Numbered from the stretch's first letter, positions 27,151 through 37,271 are shown. The stretch is DNA of 64,000 nucleotides from Methylocaldum sp. 14B (GCF_002005105.1 NZ_MSCV01000035.1:1-64000), one strand, 5' to 3'. A program made the numbers and translations. Notes: generated from the sequence alone by a model not told the origin.

Positions 27151-30100
27151 TTACTCAGTGTCTTGTTGTTGTTCGACAGCGCTGTTGAACCAGTCGGTCA
27201 CATCGGCTTCGCAACTTGAATCTACCTCCCGCAGCGAAGAAAGGGTCGGCCAACTGTGATTGTTCCATTCGGGTAGCGGATTCGAACCTGCCGGATACAT
27301 CAGCGGTGGATGTTCGGGCATGCTGCCGAAACTTCCGTACTCGTCTGGATTCCAGTATTGCCACTCAGTCAGCCGCCTAGCCAAGCGCTCCATTACAGGC
27401 TGTGTTTCCGTATCGTGAGTCACAAAAGCCACCCGGTTCCTGATCATGTCCTCGATGATTTTGCGCAGCTGCTCCCCCTCCGCCAGTGGAAATGGCGCAG
27501 GATGTTCACCTTCTCGCTGCTGTTCACCAAGCTGTCGAACTGCTGCGACAACCAACCCATGCAATGCACGGTCAACAGCAGGCAGACTGAAAGGGGTAAC
27601 GCTGGTCGGTTCTACTTGGGCGTAAAGTTGCTGGTGATAGCTGCGGAAGCGTTCGTAGTGGCTGCGATCTCTGGGCTTTCCTTGGCCATAGAGCACCACA
27701 ACCAAGCCCGGCTTGTCCCTGTCTCGTCCAACACGGCTGGAGACTTGGATGTACTGGGAGGTTGTCTTTGGCTGGCCGACGATAGCCATCAGAGACAATC
27801 TCGGGATATCGATGCCCACCTCGATGATGTTGGATGCGAGACAGACATCGACCGGTCGGTCACCGGTTGCATCGTCCTTGCTTCGCAGCTTGCCCGTGCC
27901 GTAGGGAATTTCCAGCCTTGCCAGTTCCTTGGGGATGTCATCACTGCGGATACGACTGGTCAGTTCCGTGGCAAATGGACTGCGAATCTTTCCATAGTCG
28001 ATTCCGTGTCGATCAATGATGACGCGCAGATACTCTCGCACATCGGCCACAAACAGCGTGGCTGCGCCACCCAATTCGCGTAGCGAATTGAAGAAGCAGA
28101 GCAATGTCCACCATGGGTCACGAGCCGCATCATCGGCATCCATGACGGCCGCATACTGCATCAGCGTAGCGAAAACTCTCGCTTGCGTAGTCTGCAATGA
28201 CACATGGCCCGGTGCCATTACCCCAGCGTAAAGGCGACCGGGTTTGCTTCGGTCTTCCCTCGCGAAGAAGGAATCTCCGGCTTCCAGTCCAGAAGGAGGA
28301 AACAGCACCACGCTGTCGCGAGCATAAAGATGACGGATCTGTTCGCCAGCGCGACTGATGGTGGCCGTCGAGGCGATGATCTTGGGACCAATCCTGCCGA
28401 TGCCATGCTCGCGGCATAGCCGGTCGATCACCGTTTCATAGGCCCCGACCATGGTACCCAATGGTCCGGAAATGAGGTGAAGTTCGTCCTGGATTACGAG
28501 AACAGGTGGTTCCTTGTGGTGCTGCCCGTCTTGTTCGATGCCAAAAAACCTTCGCAATTCCGGCTTCCACGCCAGCATGGCGAACTTGTCCACGGTACCG
28601 ATCAGCAAGTTGGGTGGGGCCTCTATCATGTCCTCGTCGATAACCATGACTGGAAGTGGCGGGGCAGGTCTCCCGATGGGAGAAGCTTTCTTGCCAAATT
28701 CACAGGCACGGTCCGGACAGCGATAGACAACAGTTTTCGATGTGCCGACACCATCTCGCTCATATCCGTTCACTGTGATTGTATTGTCGCCCCTTTGCCT
28801 ACGCATTCCTTTGGCAGTACTTCGTTCCCATGGTCCAAAGGCGGCACCGCACCATGGACACTTAAGCAGTACGAAAGGGTTCTCTGCTGCTGAATCCTTC
28901 TCAAGCCTGCTCAGGGCGCGAATGGCGTCTTGCCGTGTGTTGGGCGTCGTTGCCGTGCCGACCCACAGCCCAAGTCGAAAAGGTTTTTCACCCAAGGTTG
29001 GGTCGCGGCGGCGAAGATATTCCATGGCACAGAACAGCAATGCTGCTCGCTGAAACTGCTGTGCTGTGAGCAGGCGCAGGGTATAACGCATGAGAACATC
29101 GACTCCACCCGGCTCGCGCCCTGATAGCCTGTTGAAAAGGATTGTGAAGGCCGTTAGGCCAAGGTAAGCTTCAGTCTTGCCTCCGCCCGTAGGAAACCAG
29201 ATGAGGTCCACGGTTTCGCGGTCTACATGTTCAGGATCGCAGATACCTCGGAGTGACATGAGCAGAAAGGCTATCTGGAAAGGCCGCCAGAATCCTCGGT
29301 CGTGGTTGGGGTCAGCCGGGTCAGGATTCTCTATCGGTGACTGCCACTGTCCATTTCCAGTCGGTGCCGGTCGTCGAACCTTGACGCCTGCCCTGAGCTG
29401 AGCAATGAGCATGGCATGGTTCGCCAGCCTGAATGCATCACGAGCACGCCTTGCCTGCTCGGTCTCCTCGGACAGCAGGCGAAGGCCATCCTGAATTCTG
29501 GACAGACAGGTTCTGCAGCGCCTGATCAGTTCGCCAGCCGTCCGTTTCAGAGCGTCGGGGACTGGAGGCACATTCGGTCGCTCATGCTGCAGCTCATCGA
29601 TCCAGCCTGCATAGGCATCGACCAGTTCATTCAGTTCTTCTCGGCCGGCATCGTTGGGATCGAGTCCGGCCAGCTTGCGCATGCTGACCTTGATGCGCCG
29701 TATGACGCCGTTTTCCCTAAAGACCTCAGGTTCTGCCGTTGTCTGTGGTGTTTCGTGTGCCGGTAGTACGTCGCTCCAGATCTCCCCGGTTCCTTCGAGC
29801 GGATTGCCGTGCCAGTCAGCTGCGCACCCGTGGCCAATTGCATATGTCTGGGACTCTCGATAAAGCAGGCGATTGACGGCCTCATCCGAAAGCAGGTCTG
29901 CAATAGCTGCGTCACCATGCTCCGGATACGGAATGATCCAGTTGTCACTGGCGACTCCTCTGACACGCAGACCAGACTGGAAGACGCATTGACCGTCCAT
30001 GCCACTTCCGCCATCCTGCCTCCGATTGATTATAGAAACTGTCACCAATCTCCTGGCGGTGCTCTGCATGTCTCCTGTCCAAGGCCGTGAAACAACCACG

Positions 30101-30825
30101 ACCTCGACGTTCTCGACGCCCGGTAGCCACTTCCGACGATTCACAGTTCCATAACCAAGTAACTCGTCGCGGCTGAACTCCACATACGGGAATTTGCCAT
30201 TATCATCGAGTAGCGGCACCCGAAACCAGATCGAGCGTTCAAGTTCATTTCCTCCTCGATCTCCCACTTTCACTGTGGCATGCCGATAGGTGGCTGCGGA
30301 TTGCAGTGAAAATTCGTTAGCCCCCAGCCGACCAACACAAACCAACTCGACCATGAAGCCAGTGACTTCCCGCTCGAGGTCGGCCAGGAAACTCAGACCG
30401 ATAGCAGACGGGCGAAAGGCATTAGCCAACGTGACATCATAGTCCTCGGACTCATCCGCCTGTCGGTTATTGCGTGCCAGTAACTCCTCGTTTGCATTGA
30501 GCAGGACTTCGTCGATTTCCGGTACTCCGGTGCTCTCTTCATGACCCTCTTGCTCATCGTTCGATTCAGCCACCTCGGCTTGCGGTAGACCTGCCGGGTA
30601 GAGGATGCCAGCGCCATAACGCTTGTTGGGTGGATCCTGCCAGAGGATCTCTTCACCGTTGATCTGGCTCTTGCGCTTCTTATAGAAATCATCTTTCGTG
30701 AGTTTGCACAGATTCGCTGGGTCAAGTCGAATTTCTGGGGCCTTTACCGGATCAGGCCCGACGACTTCAGCGCGCAGTCGCTCAAGCAGCCATGTTCGAT
30801 TGGCGAGATTTTCTGTCAATGACAT
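27151..30825 (-). CDS. drmA: DISARM DrmA-type SF2 helicase
   Basis: 1224 residues, large as expected for DrmA. Motif I is DLIWFPTGGGKTEAYLGL at ~540-555; motif II is VIQDELHLISGPLGTM with DELH at ~780. A zinc-ribbon-like insertion lies between them (LKCPWCGAAFG..CPDRACEFG). The C-terminal helicase half has ASNIIEVGIDIPRLSLM and the motif VI variant QVSSRVGRDRDKPGLV. DrmA is the ATP-driven DNA translocase of DISARM. The start lies one base after the stop of the NERD-helicase gene (TGA-A-ATG), so translation is coupled. The ~500-residue N-terminal region is the family-specific part. Confidence 0.9.
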   Translation of the reverse strand: MSLTENLANRTWLLERLRAEVVGPDPVKAPEIRLDPANLCKLTKDDFYKKRKSQINGEEILWQDPPNKRYGAGILYPAGLPQAEVAESNDEQEGHEESTGVPEIDEVLLNANEELLARNNRQADESEDYDVTLANAFRPSAIGLSFLADLEREVTGFMVELVCVGRLGANEFSLQSAATYRHATVKVGDRGGNELERSIWFRVPLLDDNGKFPYVEFSRDELLGYGTVNRRKWLPGVENVEVVVVSRPWTGDMQSTARRLVTVSIINRRQDGGSGMDGQCVFQSGLRVRGVASDNWIIPYPEHGDAAIADLLSDEAVNRLLYRESQTYAIGHGCAADWHGNPLEGTGEIWSDVLPAHETPQTTAEPEVFRENGVIRRIKVSMRKLAGLDPNDAGREELNELVDAYAGWIDELQHERPNVPPVPDALKRTAGELIRRCRTCLSRIQDGLRLLSEETEQARRARDAFRLANHAMLIAQLRAGVKVRRPAPTGNGQWQSPIENPDPADPNHDRGFWRPFQIAFLLMSLRGICDPEHVDRETVDLIWFPTGGGKTEAYLGLTAFTILFNRLSGREPGGVDVLMRYTLRLLTAQQFQRAALLFCAMEYLRRRDPTLGEKPFRLGLWVGTATTPNTRQDAIRALSRLEKDSAAENPFVLLKCPWCGAAFGPWERSTAKGMRRQRGDNTITVNGYERDGVGTSKTVVYRCPDRACEFGKKASPIGRPAPPLPVMVIDEDMIEAPPNLLIGTVDKFAMLAWKPELRRFFGIEQDGQHHKEPPVLVIQDELHLISGPLGTMVGAYETVIDRLCREHGIGRIGPKIIASTATISRAGEQIRHLYARDSVVLFPPSGLEAGDSFFAREDRSKPGRLYAGVMAPGHVSLQTTQARVFATLMQYAAVMDADDAARDPWWTLLCFFNSLRELGGAATLFVADVREYLRVIIDRHGIDYGKIRSPFATELTSRIRSDDIPKELARLEIPYGTGKLRSKDDATGDRPVDVCLASNIIEVGIDIPRLSLMAIVGQPKTTSQYIQVSSRVGRDRDKPGLVVVLYGQGKPRDRSHYERFRSYHQQLYAQVEPTSVTPFSLPAVDRALHGLVVAAVRQLGEQQREGEHPAPFPLAEGEQLRKIIEDMIRNRVAFVTHDTETQPVMERLARRLTEWQYWNPDEYGSFGSMPEHPPLMYPAGSNPLPEWNNHSWPTLSSLREVDSSCEADVTDWFNSAVEQQQDTE

Positions 30826-30826
30826 T

Positions 30827-32587
30827 TCACTTTCCTATGCTCAGGGTCAGGCCGGCTTCGAGCATCCGGACGTATTCTTTGCGGCAGGCTTCCTGCATCA
30901 GCAGGGTGAGCCTGATTCTGGCTCTGGACATCGCCACATAAAGCAGGGAACGGGATTGCTCATCCAGTCGAACAATATCCGTCACGATGATCGCAGGTGC
31001 CTCCAGCCCCTTAAAGGCGTGCACACTGGCATACCGGACACGAGTAACAGGAACATCAGATTCGCGCAGGGGGATGTACCTGCCGGGCTGGTTTGCCGAG
31101 TTCTTGTGCGCACAGCTGCGGTCATCGGCATTCAGGGACAGAACTACGATTTCATTCACATGAAAGATCGTGCGCAGTTCGGCCACTGACTGATCCAGCT
31201 TCAGACACTGGTCTTCCGCATTACTCCAGAACAGAGGATCGACACTGCTTCCCTCCATTTCATGCAGGAACCGACTGTAACCGGGGGAGACATTGCAGGC
31301 AAGCGTCAGGGTCTCCACTATCGGGCCAGCATTTCGACAATTGACGCGCAAGCCAAAGCTGGCGTGATTAGGTGCACGCTGCCTGAGCGCCGCAAGTGCC
31401 TCCGCCGAGGCGTCTTTTCCCCCATTTAAATAGATGGCCTGGCGTTCGAAATCGCCAAAGAGCACCCATTGCCCACCGGCCAATCCCCCCTTCACCAACA
31501 GATCCAGCACATCGAGATATTCATCAGCCAGGATGTCCTGTGCCTCATCCACCAATAGCAGATCAAACTGGTGCCAGCCTTGGCCATCCGAAAGCAGACA
31601 ATCAATCACATGAATGGGAAGTTCGTACCTCCAGAAATTCTGGTCGTTGCGAATGCAGGCGTAATCACCCGCCAGCTCGCGCAGCAAACCATGCAGATGG
31701 ACACAACGCAGATGTCCTTTCTTGCCTTGCACCATGTCTTGGGACAACGACTTCAGCCATTCACCGAGCAGTCTGTTGTAACAGAGAAGAAGAACGTTCT
31801 TCCCTTCAGTCACGGCACGTCTTGCCGCCTCGATGGCGAGCAGTGTCTTGCCCGTACCTGCCAATCCCTTGATGATCATTCGGGGGTTTTCCTGCACAGC
31901 ATCCAGTGCGTCATATTGTTCCTCAGTCAGCCGCAAAAGAGATTCTTCGATACGTTGTATGTCACTGCGGGGCTGAACGACGCACTCGAAATTGCCACGC
32001 AGCAAGCCAGTCAGCCGGCGAACCTGCTCGACTGTCGGGCGACTTCGCTGTCGGTCATACCAGCCGCGTCCACCTGGTCCGGAGCCGATATGGCGGTGAG
32101 CCTTTTCAATGACACCAGAAATGATCTCCGAGATTGGCTTGCGTCCCAAGGTTCGAAGGTCAATCACCTGCCAAGGATGCCATTCGGGCGATTCTTCATT
32201 GAAACGAATGCGCGTGAAGGCAACAGCGGACCAATAGAGCAGGCCCGTCAGAGACGGATCTCGTTTCTGGATATAATCGCGCATAGAGTGCATGGCGCGC
32301 GATGCTTGCCGGAAGGGACCTTCGACGGATGTTCCGTAGGGATAGACCCACAGGCCATCTTTCCGGGAGACGTCACAGCCCTTCACCTCCAGACAGAGAG
32401 CCCCCAGCCCCGGCGCGAGAATGACCATGTCAATCTCTCCTTCGGCCTTGGTCCGGTGTCGCCGCAACTCGAGAGAATGCAGGACGACCCAACCCTCGGT
32501 TCCGGGATCATCTCTGAGCTTGTTGAAGAGGATTGCTTCACCAGCCGGTGCATCGGATGGGATGTCCGGTGGGATCATCCTTGCCAT
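30827..32587 (-). CDS. NERD nuclease-domain / UvrD-like helicase
   Basis: 586 residues from the ATG at 32587 (GAGG site 6 bases before); an ATG at 32578 overlaps the upstream stop by 4 bases and is nearly as good, and one at 32644 is longer. N-terminal ~15-130 is a NERD domain (AILFNKLRDDPGTEGWVVLH; GEIDMVILAPGLGALCLEVKG, with the E..D..EVK residues of restriction-like nucleases). Then an SF1 helicase core: Walker A IKGLAGTGKTLLAIEAAR, Walker B LLLVDEAQDI, and motif VI LYVAMSRARIRLTLL. In this operon it may supply the nuclease that DISARM usually gets from DrmC; that is inference. Confidence 0.85.
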   Translation of the reverse strand: MARMIPPDIPSDAPAGEAILFNKLRDDPGTEGWVVLHSLELRRHRTKAEGEIDMVILAPGLGALCLEVKGCDVSRKDGLWVYPYGTSVEGPFRQASRAMHSMRDYIQKRDPSLTGLLYWSAVAFTRIRFNEESPEWHPWQVIDLRTLGRKPISEIISGVIEKAHRHIGSGPGGRGWYDRQRSRPTVEQVRRLTGLLRGNFECVVQPRSDIQRIEESLLRLTEEQYDALDAVQENPRMIIKGLAGTGKTLLAIEAARRAVTEGKNVLLLCYNRLLGEWLKSLSQDMVQGKKGHLRCVHLHGLLRELAGDYACIRNDQNFWRYELPIHVIDCLLSDGQGWHQFDLLLVDEAQDILADEYLDVLDLLVKGGLAGGQWVLFGDFERQAIYLNGGKDASAEALAALRQRAPNHASFGLRVNCRNAGPIVETLTLACNVSPGYSRFLHEMEGSSVDPLFWSNAEDQCLKLDQSVAELRTIFHVNEIVVLSLNADDRSCAHKNSANQPGRYIPLRESDVPVTRVRYASVHAFKGLEAPAIIVTDIVRLDEQSRSLLYVAMSRARIRLTLLMQEACRKEYVRMLEAGLTLSIGK

Positions 32588-34155
32588 CGCCCACCTCGCA
32601 TGGGTCTCAGCTGCATGACGCAAGAAGACGGAACCCATGAACACCGGTCATCTACAGCCGCCACCTGGCTGATCCGAACGCTGATGCGGTTATCCAGGCC
32701 GAGGATTTGGCCTTCAGAAAGAGATGAATGCCGTTTCAGAGCATCCGCTATCTGTCTGGTCAGTTCCTGACGCAGGCTTGCACCGGCACGATGGCGAATG
32801 CCCCGAACCTCCTGGAGCGTCCTCCAGTGATTCTCGACAAACTCATCGAAATCCAGGGGGGCCGCGAGCATGCCCTGTCGGACCAGTACTGAAAGCAGCA
32901 CCCGCAATTCATTTCGGCTTCCAGGACCATAGACCGATCCATTGGCCCAGTTGCGGATACTCTGAGCCAGTGACAAGCCACAAGCACCATCTGCCTGCAT
33001 GATCGCGGCGAGCTGCTCGGGGCTACTTGTCAGCAGGAATCTCTCAAGCGCCGGTCGCCAGTCGCATGACTCTTCCAGCTTCTGGTCGAATCCAGCCCTT
33101 GCCGAAACCAGGTCGAGCAACTTTCCTGTGTCATTCGGCTGCATGACCACACAGTCACCTTCGCAGACTTCATCAACTGCGATACTTGCCAGATACTTTT
33201 CATCTTCGGTCGCGTCATCACGCCAGACAAGCAACTGGTTTTCTGTCGGGACAAACAGTCCCTGTCCATCCATGAGCAGTACGTAACGCGATTTGACCTG
33301 ATTCGGGGTGGGTGATCGTTGACCATCGTGTGACATATCCCAGAGAGCCTCGCTCATTTCCCTATCGGTATCCTGATCATCGGCGCTTTCAAGAGCGGAG
33401 ATGTCATTGCTGGAAACAAGGATACGGCTTTTGGTCAGTCGGCCCCTGAAGATGGAACTGTCCGGTGGGGTGAGGCGGTCTCTAAGCGAAAATCGTTCTC
33501 CTGGGTATAGCAGCACTTCGATTTCCCGGATGCGGCCCATATGGAAAATCTCTGTGTGGATGCGGTTTGAAAGGTAGTGACACGTGCCCGGAATAATGAG
33601 CATGTCGAATACGTTTTCCAGAAGTTGCTTGCGGGATTCGATGACTGTGATACCGGAGGGCATTTCAAAAGCCCCTACTTCCGTCGCAGCTACTCCCACT
33701 CTTCCTCCGCCAGCCATCACGACGAGAAGCCCAATTTTTTTGTTGTCTAAAATGCCGATCCCTCTTAAACGGTCAGTTATCCAGTGACTCTTCGGATTCT
33801 CCGGCCGGGACAGTAGCCGGTGAATGCTCCTTTCAAGGCTTGTCGCACCGTCGATAAGACTCGGGATGCATAAAGCAGCCTGCCTGAATGCATCAAGCTG
33901 TTCAGCAAGTGCAAGTTCGGTACTGTCAAATGGCAGAAGAGTAAACAGGATATGAGTACGCAATCGCCATAGTTTTCGCACGAGCTCTACCTGACTTGGA
34001 TTGCGCCGGTCAAACTGGCCAAAAAGGTCTCGGCACGCATCCAGTACCCCAGAAACCGGGTGACAGGGAAGATGAATTTTCCGGATGTTCAGAGCAGTGG
34101 CATTTCTGAACCGGTGAACAGTCTGCTGGAGAAGACTATACCCCATGTAAGTCAT
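32575..34155 (-). CDS. Unknown defence-operon protein (possible C-terminal half of a DrmE-like protein)
   Basis: 526 residues, not recognised with certainty. A central block (GLLVVMAGGGRVGVAATEVG, FDMLIIPGTCHYLSNRIH) looks like alternating beta strands and helices of a Rossmann-like domain, and the C-terminal ~150 residues are helical. No HKD phospholipase motif, no PD-(D/E)XK motif and no Walker motif was found, so it is not DrmC. Start and stop both overlap neighbours by 4 bases or nearly so, tying it firmly to the operon. Its position beside drmA/drmB and the combined length with the next protein (~845 residues) would suit DrmE of class 2 DISARM, split in two; this is a guess. Confidence 0.6.
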   Translation of the reverse strand: MTYMGYSLLQQTVHRFRNATALNIRKIHLPCHPVSGVLDACRDLFGQFDRRNPSQVELVRKLWRLRTHILFTLLPFDSTELALAEQLDAFRQAALCIPSLIDGATSLERSIHRLLSRPENPKSHWITDRLRGIGILDNKKIGLLVVMAGGGRVGVAATEVGAFEMPSGITVIESRKQLLENVFDMLIIPGTCHYLSNRIHTEIFHMGRIREIEVLLYPGERFSLRDRLTPPDSSIFRGRLTKSRILVSSNDISALESADDQDTDREMSEALWDMSHDGQRSPTPNQVKSRYVLLMDGQGLFVPTENQLLVWRDDATEDEKYLASIAVDEVCEGDCVVMQPNDTGKLLDLVSARAGFDQKLEESCDWRPALERFLLTSSPEQLAAIMQADGACGLSLAQSIRNWANGSVYGPGSRNELRVLLSVLVRQGMLAAPLDFDEFVENHWRTLQEVRGIRHRAGASLRQELTRQIADALKRHSSLSEGQILGLDNRISVRISQVAAVDDRCSWVPSSCVMQLRPMRGGRWQG

Positions 34156-35111
34156 TCGTCAGGAAGGACAAAGGCTGCAAGCTCGACGCTTGGTGGGAAG
34201 CGAGCCGGTAGATCCTTTAGCATCTCGCATGAAGGGTGCCGTGCAGCATTTTGCGCTTCCAGCAACAGGTTATGGATCTCCGGAGAATACTCGCCTCGAT
34301 CCAGCAATATCAGAATGTTGCCGGTGTTGATCTCTCTGATCTGATCAAATGCATTCTTTCCATCGAGAATGCTCACGGGCGCTGCCAGATCTATTGGCTT
34401 GTGCGGCGAGGTGATGCGCAGCTTTGCCAAACTCCTGTCTTTGGAGCTGGACATACAAAGGACATCGTGGAAGTCTGAAAAGGGCGAGTCGCCCGCGGTC
34501 AAGCCTAGATTATCAATTGCGGTAGCGAATCTGGCTTGGCTGGTTACCACGCATGCTTCCGCACCTGCTGTCCATAACCACCGTGGGTCTGTTTTCAGGC
34601 CAAGACCTTGCTGGAAGCTCTGTGCCGAACCAATTGCGAACATGCCTCGCTGGGTAGGAAGACATTCTTGGCTGAACAGGTATTGAGCGAATCTCTGCTT
34701 TGAGAAGTACCAGACAGCATTCACATCCCTCCGTCGCCCTTTCCTGATTCTTACTGGCACAAGATCATCACTCTGGTTTTCCAGAATTACGCCCTCGTAT
34801 CGTGCTCTTTCGTTGGGGATACCCCAGAATATCGCGCTTCCTGCCGGCAGGTTCCTCAGATCCTCCCAAGTTAAACCACAGGTGAATTGCTGCGATCCGG
34901 CGAGAAGGCACCCCAGCGCTGCGAATGCGGCAGCAAGATCACGCGCTGGCAGCACTGCGACTGTGAGCAGACGTGCATTGTCAAGTTGCCACTTCCTGCA
35001 CCACCAACCCAGCCATATCTCCGCTTTGGCCCAAGCCGGAATCGGTAACCTTCTTCCGTCATCGAGCAAGAAAATCTGATGGCGAATGCCCATGGATTCA
35101 GGAAAATCCAT
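34152..35111 (-). CDS. Unknown defence-operon protein (possible N-terminal half of a DrmE-like protein)
   Basis: 319 residues, not recognised. Mixed alpha/beta, with LLTVAVLPARDLAAAFAALGCLLAG near residue 50-75, a GLTWEDLRNLPAGSAIFW segment, a basic patch (VRIRKGRRRDVNAVWYFSKQ), and late strands (ISILDGKNAFDQI, ILILLDRGEYSP). No membrane segment and no catalytic motif I can name. It ends in a 4-base overlap with the 526-residue gene and begins 34 bases after the AIPR gene. See the neighbour for the DrmE hypothesis. Confidence 0.6.
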   Translation of the reverse strand: MDFPESMGIRHQIFLLDDGRRLPIPAWAKAEIWLGWWCRKWQLDNARLLTVAVLPARDLAAAFAALGCLLAGSQQFTCGLTWEDLRNLPAGSAIFWGIPNERARYEGVILENQSDDLVPVRIRKGRRRDVNAVWYFSKQRFAQYLFSQECLPTQRGMFAIGSAQSFQQGLGLKTDPRWLWTAGAEACVVTSQARFATAIDNLGLTAGDSPFSDFHDVLCMSSSKDRSLAKLRITSPHKPIDLAAPVSILDGKNAFDQIREINTGNILILLDRGEYSPEIHNLLLEAQNAARHPSCEMLKDLPARFPPSVELAAFVLPDE

Positions 35112-35145
35112 CGCTCCCTAGCGCTTGATGCTTGTTCTTTATGTG

Positions 35146-37245
35146 TTATCCAGCAGGAGCGAAGCCCTCACTTTCCAGCCGCTCGCTTACCTTCATCAGG
35201 CAGGCTGCCTGTAATGGAGTCGGGATCCAGCCTGTCCTAGAGGCATTTCGGACCAGATCGGCTTCCTTTCCGTAAAGTGGCGAATTATGTCGCGCCCAAC
35301 TGGCCAAATTTGTCCAATAACCGGTGCCGCGCTCAATTACCGCCGATACGGCATATATGCCCGAATCAAGCTTCCCCTGACAGGCTTTTTCCCTGCTGAT
35401 ATTTCTTGCCTCATCGGGCGATATGAGTTCCCTGGATAGTGCCTCGCACAATCTCACTGGTAAATCGAGCACCTTTTGCCAGCATTCTTTCTTCTTGCAC
35501 CATTCCGTAATATTCATTTGGGCGATGGGAGGGCTGGTAATGGCATCAACAACTGCCTTTGCAATTTCCTCAAGCTGACCCTTCAGTGCATCGGTTAGTC
35601 CCTGCTGTGCCCATATGGTTTTGAAGTCAAGCGCGTACCCCGGCTTCTGCAATTCGATCATGCTTGCCAGCTTGGCAATCGAATAGGTGACGATATTTGC
35701 CCTGTATCCGCCTTCATACCAGCCAGCTGCACTGACAAGTTTCTCGACTGCTCTGAATAGGATGGCACGCGCGACCACCTCCTTGAAGTAGACGTCATTG
35801 TCGAAGACATGACCGTCTTCACCCCATGCCTTGCCGATATGCTCGGCAAAAGCAGTAAAGTTCTTCTGGGCTCCTGTGCTGACAACATGGGGAAGTTGTC
35901 GCCACGAGTTCTCGAATTTTGCTAGGTCAGTCTTGACGATTAGTTGTGAGCGAGGGTTTGTTCTCTGAAACTCCTTTTTCCGAGCTTGGGTCAGACTCGA
36001 GTGAGCATTCTGATACTGGCCACGCGCCCGCTCATAAAACCAATATGTGTGATACTGCGCCCCTTCAGCCGCAGGCGCAGGAATACGACGAGAGAGGCGC
36101 TCCATAGCTCGATGATAAGGATGATTGGAAAAGAAATCGGCGTCACTGACCTTGTTTTGCTTGTTGGAGAACATCGCGATGCTCTGGATCATGTCGTCCA
36201 GCTTCTCGGTGTCCCTAGCAGTCACCACTGACAGTTTCATCTGAACGTGAATCTCGCTCAGATCGGCATTCCCTTTCCGTCGTGCCACATACAACGAAGC
36301 TGTTGTCTGACCACCGTTCACGATCTGAAAGTACCTAGCCGAAACCAGTCTGTGCCCTTGCGCAGTTTCTACTATCTCTGCAGAAGTAGCTGTTGCAGAT
36401 ATTCCGTTGTTATAAACAAAGAACCGTTCTGGCTCCTTCAGGATAGTGCCCTGAATTCCCTTGTTGATCTTGCCGGTAGCACTAAGAAAGGACCTGACAT
36501 TGCCCTCCAGCAATTTGCTACCGTAGTTGTCATAAAGTTCGGCCAGCGCATTACCTGGGATCACTGCAAGATAACCTTGATAGTCTTCTCCCTTGCTTGC
36601 CGGAAGACAGGGAAGCCCCCCTGGTACGAACTCCGTAAAATCGATCTCAAGCTCCTCAGTCCCAAAAGTGGACAAGGATACAGTGTGGAGCCTGCCGATG
36701 TCCCAGATATGATATTCAACAGGTAGACCATCGATTTCGCCTTGAGTGAGATCTTTCAATCGGCCACTCAGGTGTGCATCAGTAAACAGGTAGAATCTGT
36801 AACGCGTCAGCGCCGGGTGCTTGTCGGAAAGCATGCCTGCGAGTTCCAGGCCATCTTCCATGCCGGAAGGAGTGTTGCTCCAGATTCGACCGGATAAGGA
36901 ATCCTCAACAAAAGCCTGTAACTGACCGAACAGGGATTCTGCCCGAGTACGAGTAATTACTTCCCGCTGAATACCGCCAGAAAAATCCGCAACAACAAGT
37001 CGGACGGAATCATCCGATTCATCAAACTCATAGCCGTCGACTCTTAATTTGCGGTTCTTAGATCCAGTACCAAAAAAATGGCTGGGAATGAAATCATGGA
37101 ATTCCTCTGCCTGAGTCAGGCGTTCGCCAACCTCACAGACGAAGGCGAAGCATCGATCTGCCTCCGTCGGCTCGTCAGGCAAACGAACCTGTATCGCGCT
37201 CAGCAGATCTTCGCTGAAATCGTCCAGGTCCATTCTCTCCCCCAT
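35146..37245 (-). CDS. AIPR (abortive infection phage resistance) family protein
   Basis: 699 residues. The family signature FFVYNNGISATA and YFQIVNGGQTTASLYVARRK is in the centre (residues ~275-330), followed by the conserved region after it (IAMFSNKQNKVSDADFFSNHPYH). AIPR proteins occur in phage-defence loci, often with C5 methyltransferases and Vsr nucleases; their biochemical activity is not settled. First gene of the six-gene operon. The ATG at 37245 has no clear ribosome site; the ATG at 37233 has GGGGAG just before it and may be the true start (first residues MDLDDFSEDLL). Two operator-like palindromes lie 27-47 bases upstream. Confidence 0.88.
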   Translation of the reverse strand: MGERMDLDDFSEDLLSAIQVRLPDEPTEADRCFAFVCEVGERLTQAEEFHDFIPSHFFGTGSKNRKLRVDGYEFDESDDSVRLVVADFSGGIQREVITRTRAESLFGQLQAFVEDSLSGRIWSNTPSGMEDGLELAGMLSDKHPALTRYRFYLFTDAHLSGRLKDLTQGEIDGLPVEYHIWDIGRLHTVSLSTFGTEELEIDFTEFVPGGLPCLPASKGEDYQGYLAVIPGNALAELYDNYGSKLLEGNVRSFLSATGKINKGIQGTILKEPERFFVYNNGISATATSAEIVETAQGHRLVSARYFQIVNGGQTTASLYVARRKGNADLSEIHVQMKLSVVTARDTEKLDDMIQSIAMFSNKQNKVSDADFFSNHPYHRAMERLSRRIPAPAAEGAQYHTYWFYERARGQYQNAHSSLTQARKKEFQRTNPRSQLIVKTDLAKFENSWRQLPHVVSTGAQKNFTAFAEHIGKAWGEDGHVFDNDVYFKEVVARAILFRAVEKLVSAAGWYEGGYRANIVTYSIAKLASMIELQKPGYALDFKTIWAQQGLTDALKGQLEEIAKAVVDAITSPPIAQMNITEWCKKKECWQKVLDLPVRLCEALSRELISPDEARNISREKACQGKLDSGIYAVSAVIERGTGYWTNLASWARHNSPLYGKEADLVRNASRTGWIPTPLQAACLMKVSERLESEGFAPAG

Positions 37246-37271
37246 ATTTGTTAACTAGTCCCCACCAAATT

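Noticed and set aside
32575-35111. DrmC (phospholipase-D nuclease) hidden in the two unknown defence proteins
   Set aside because: No HxK(x4)D motif is present in either protein.
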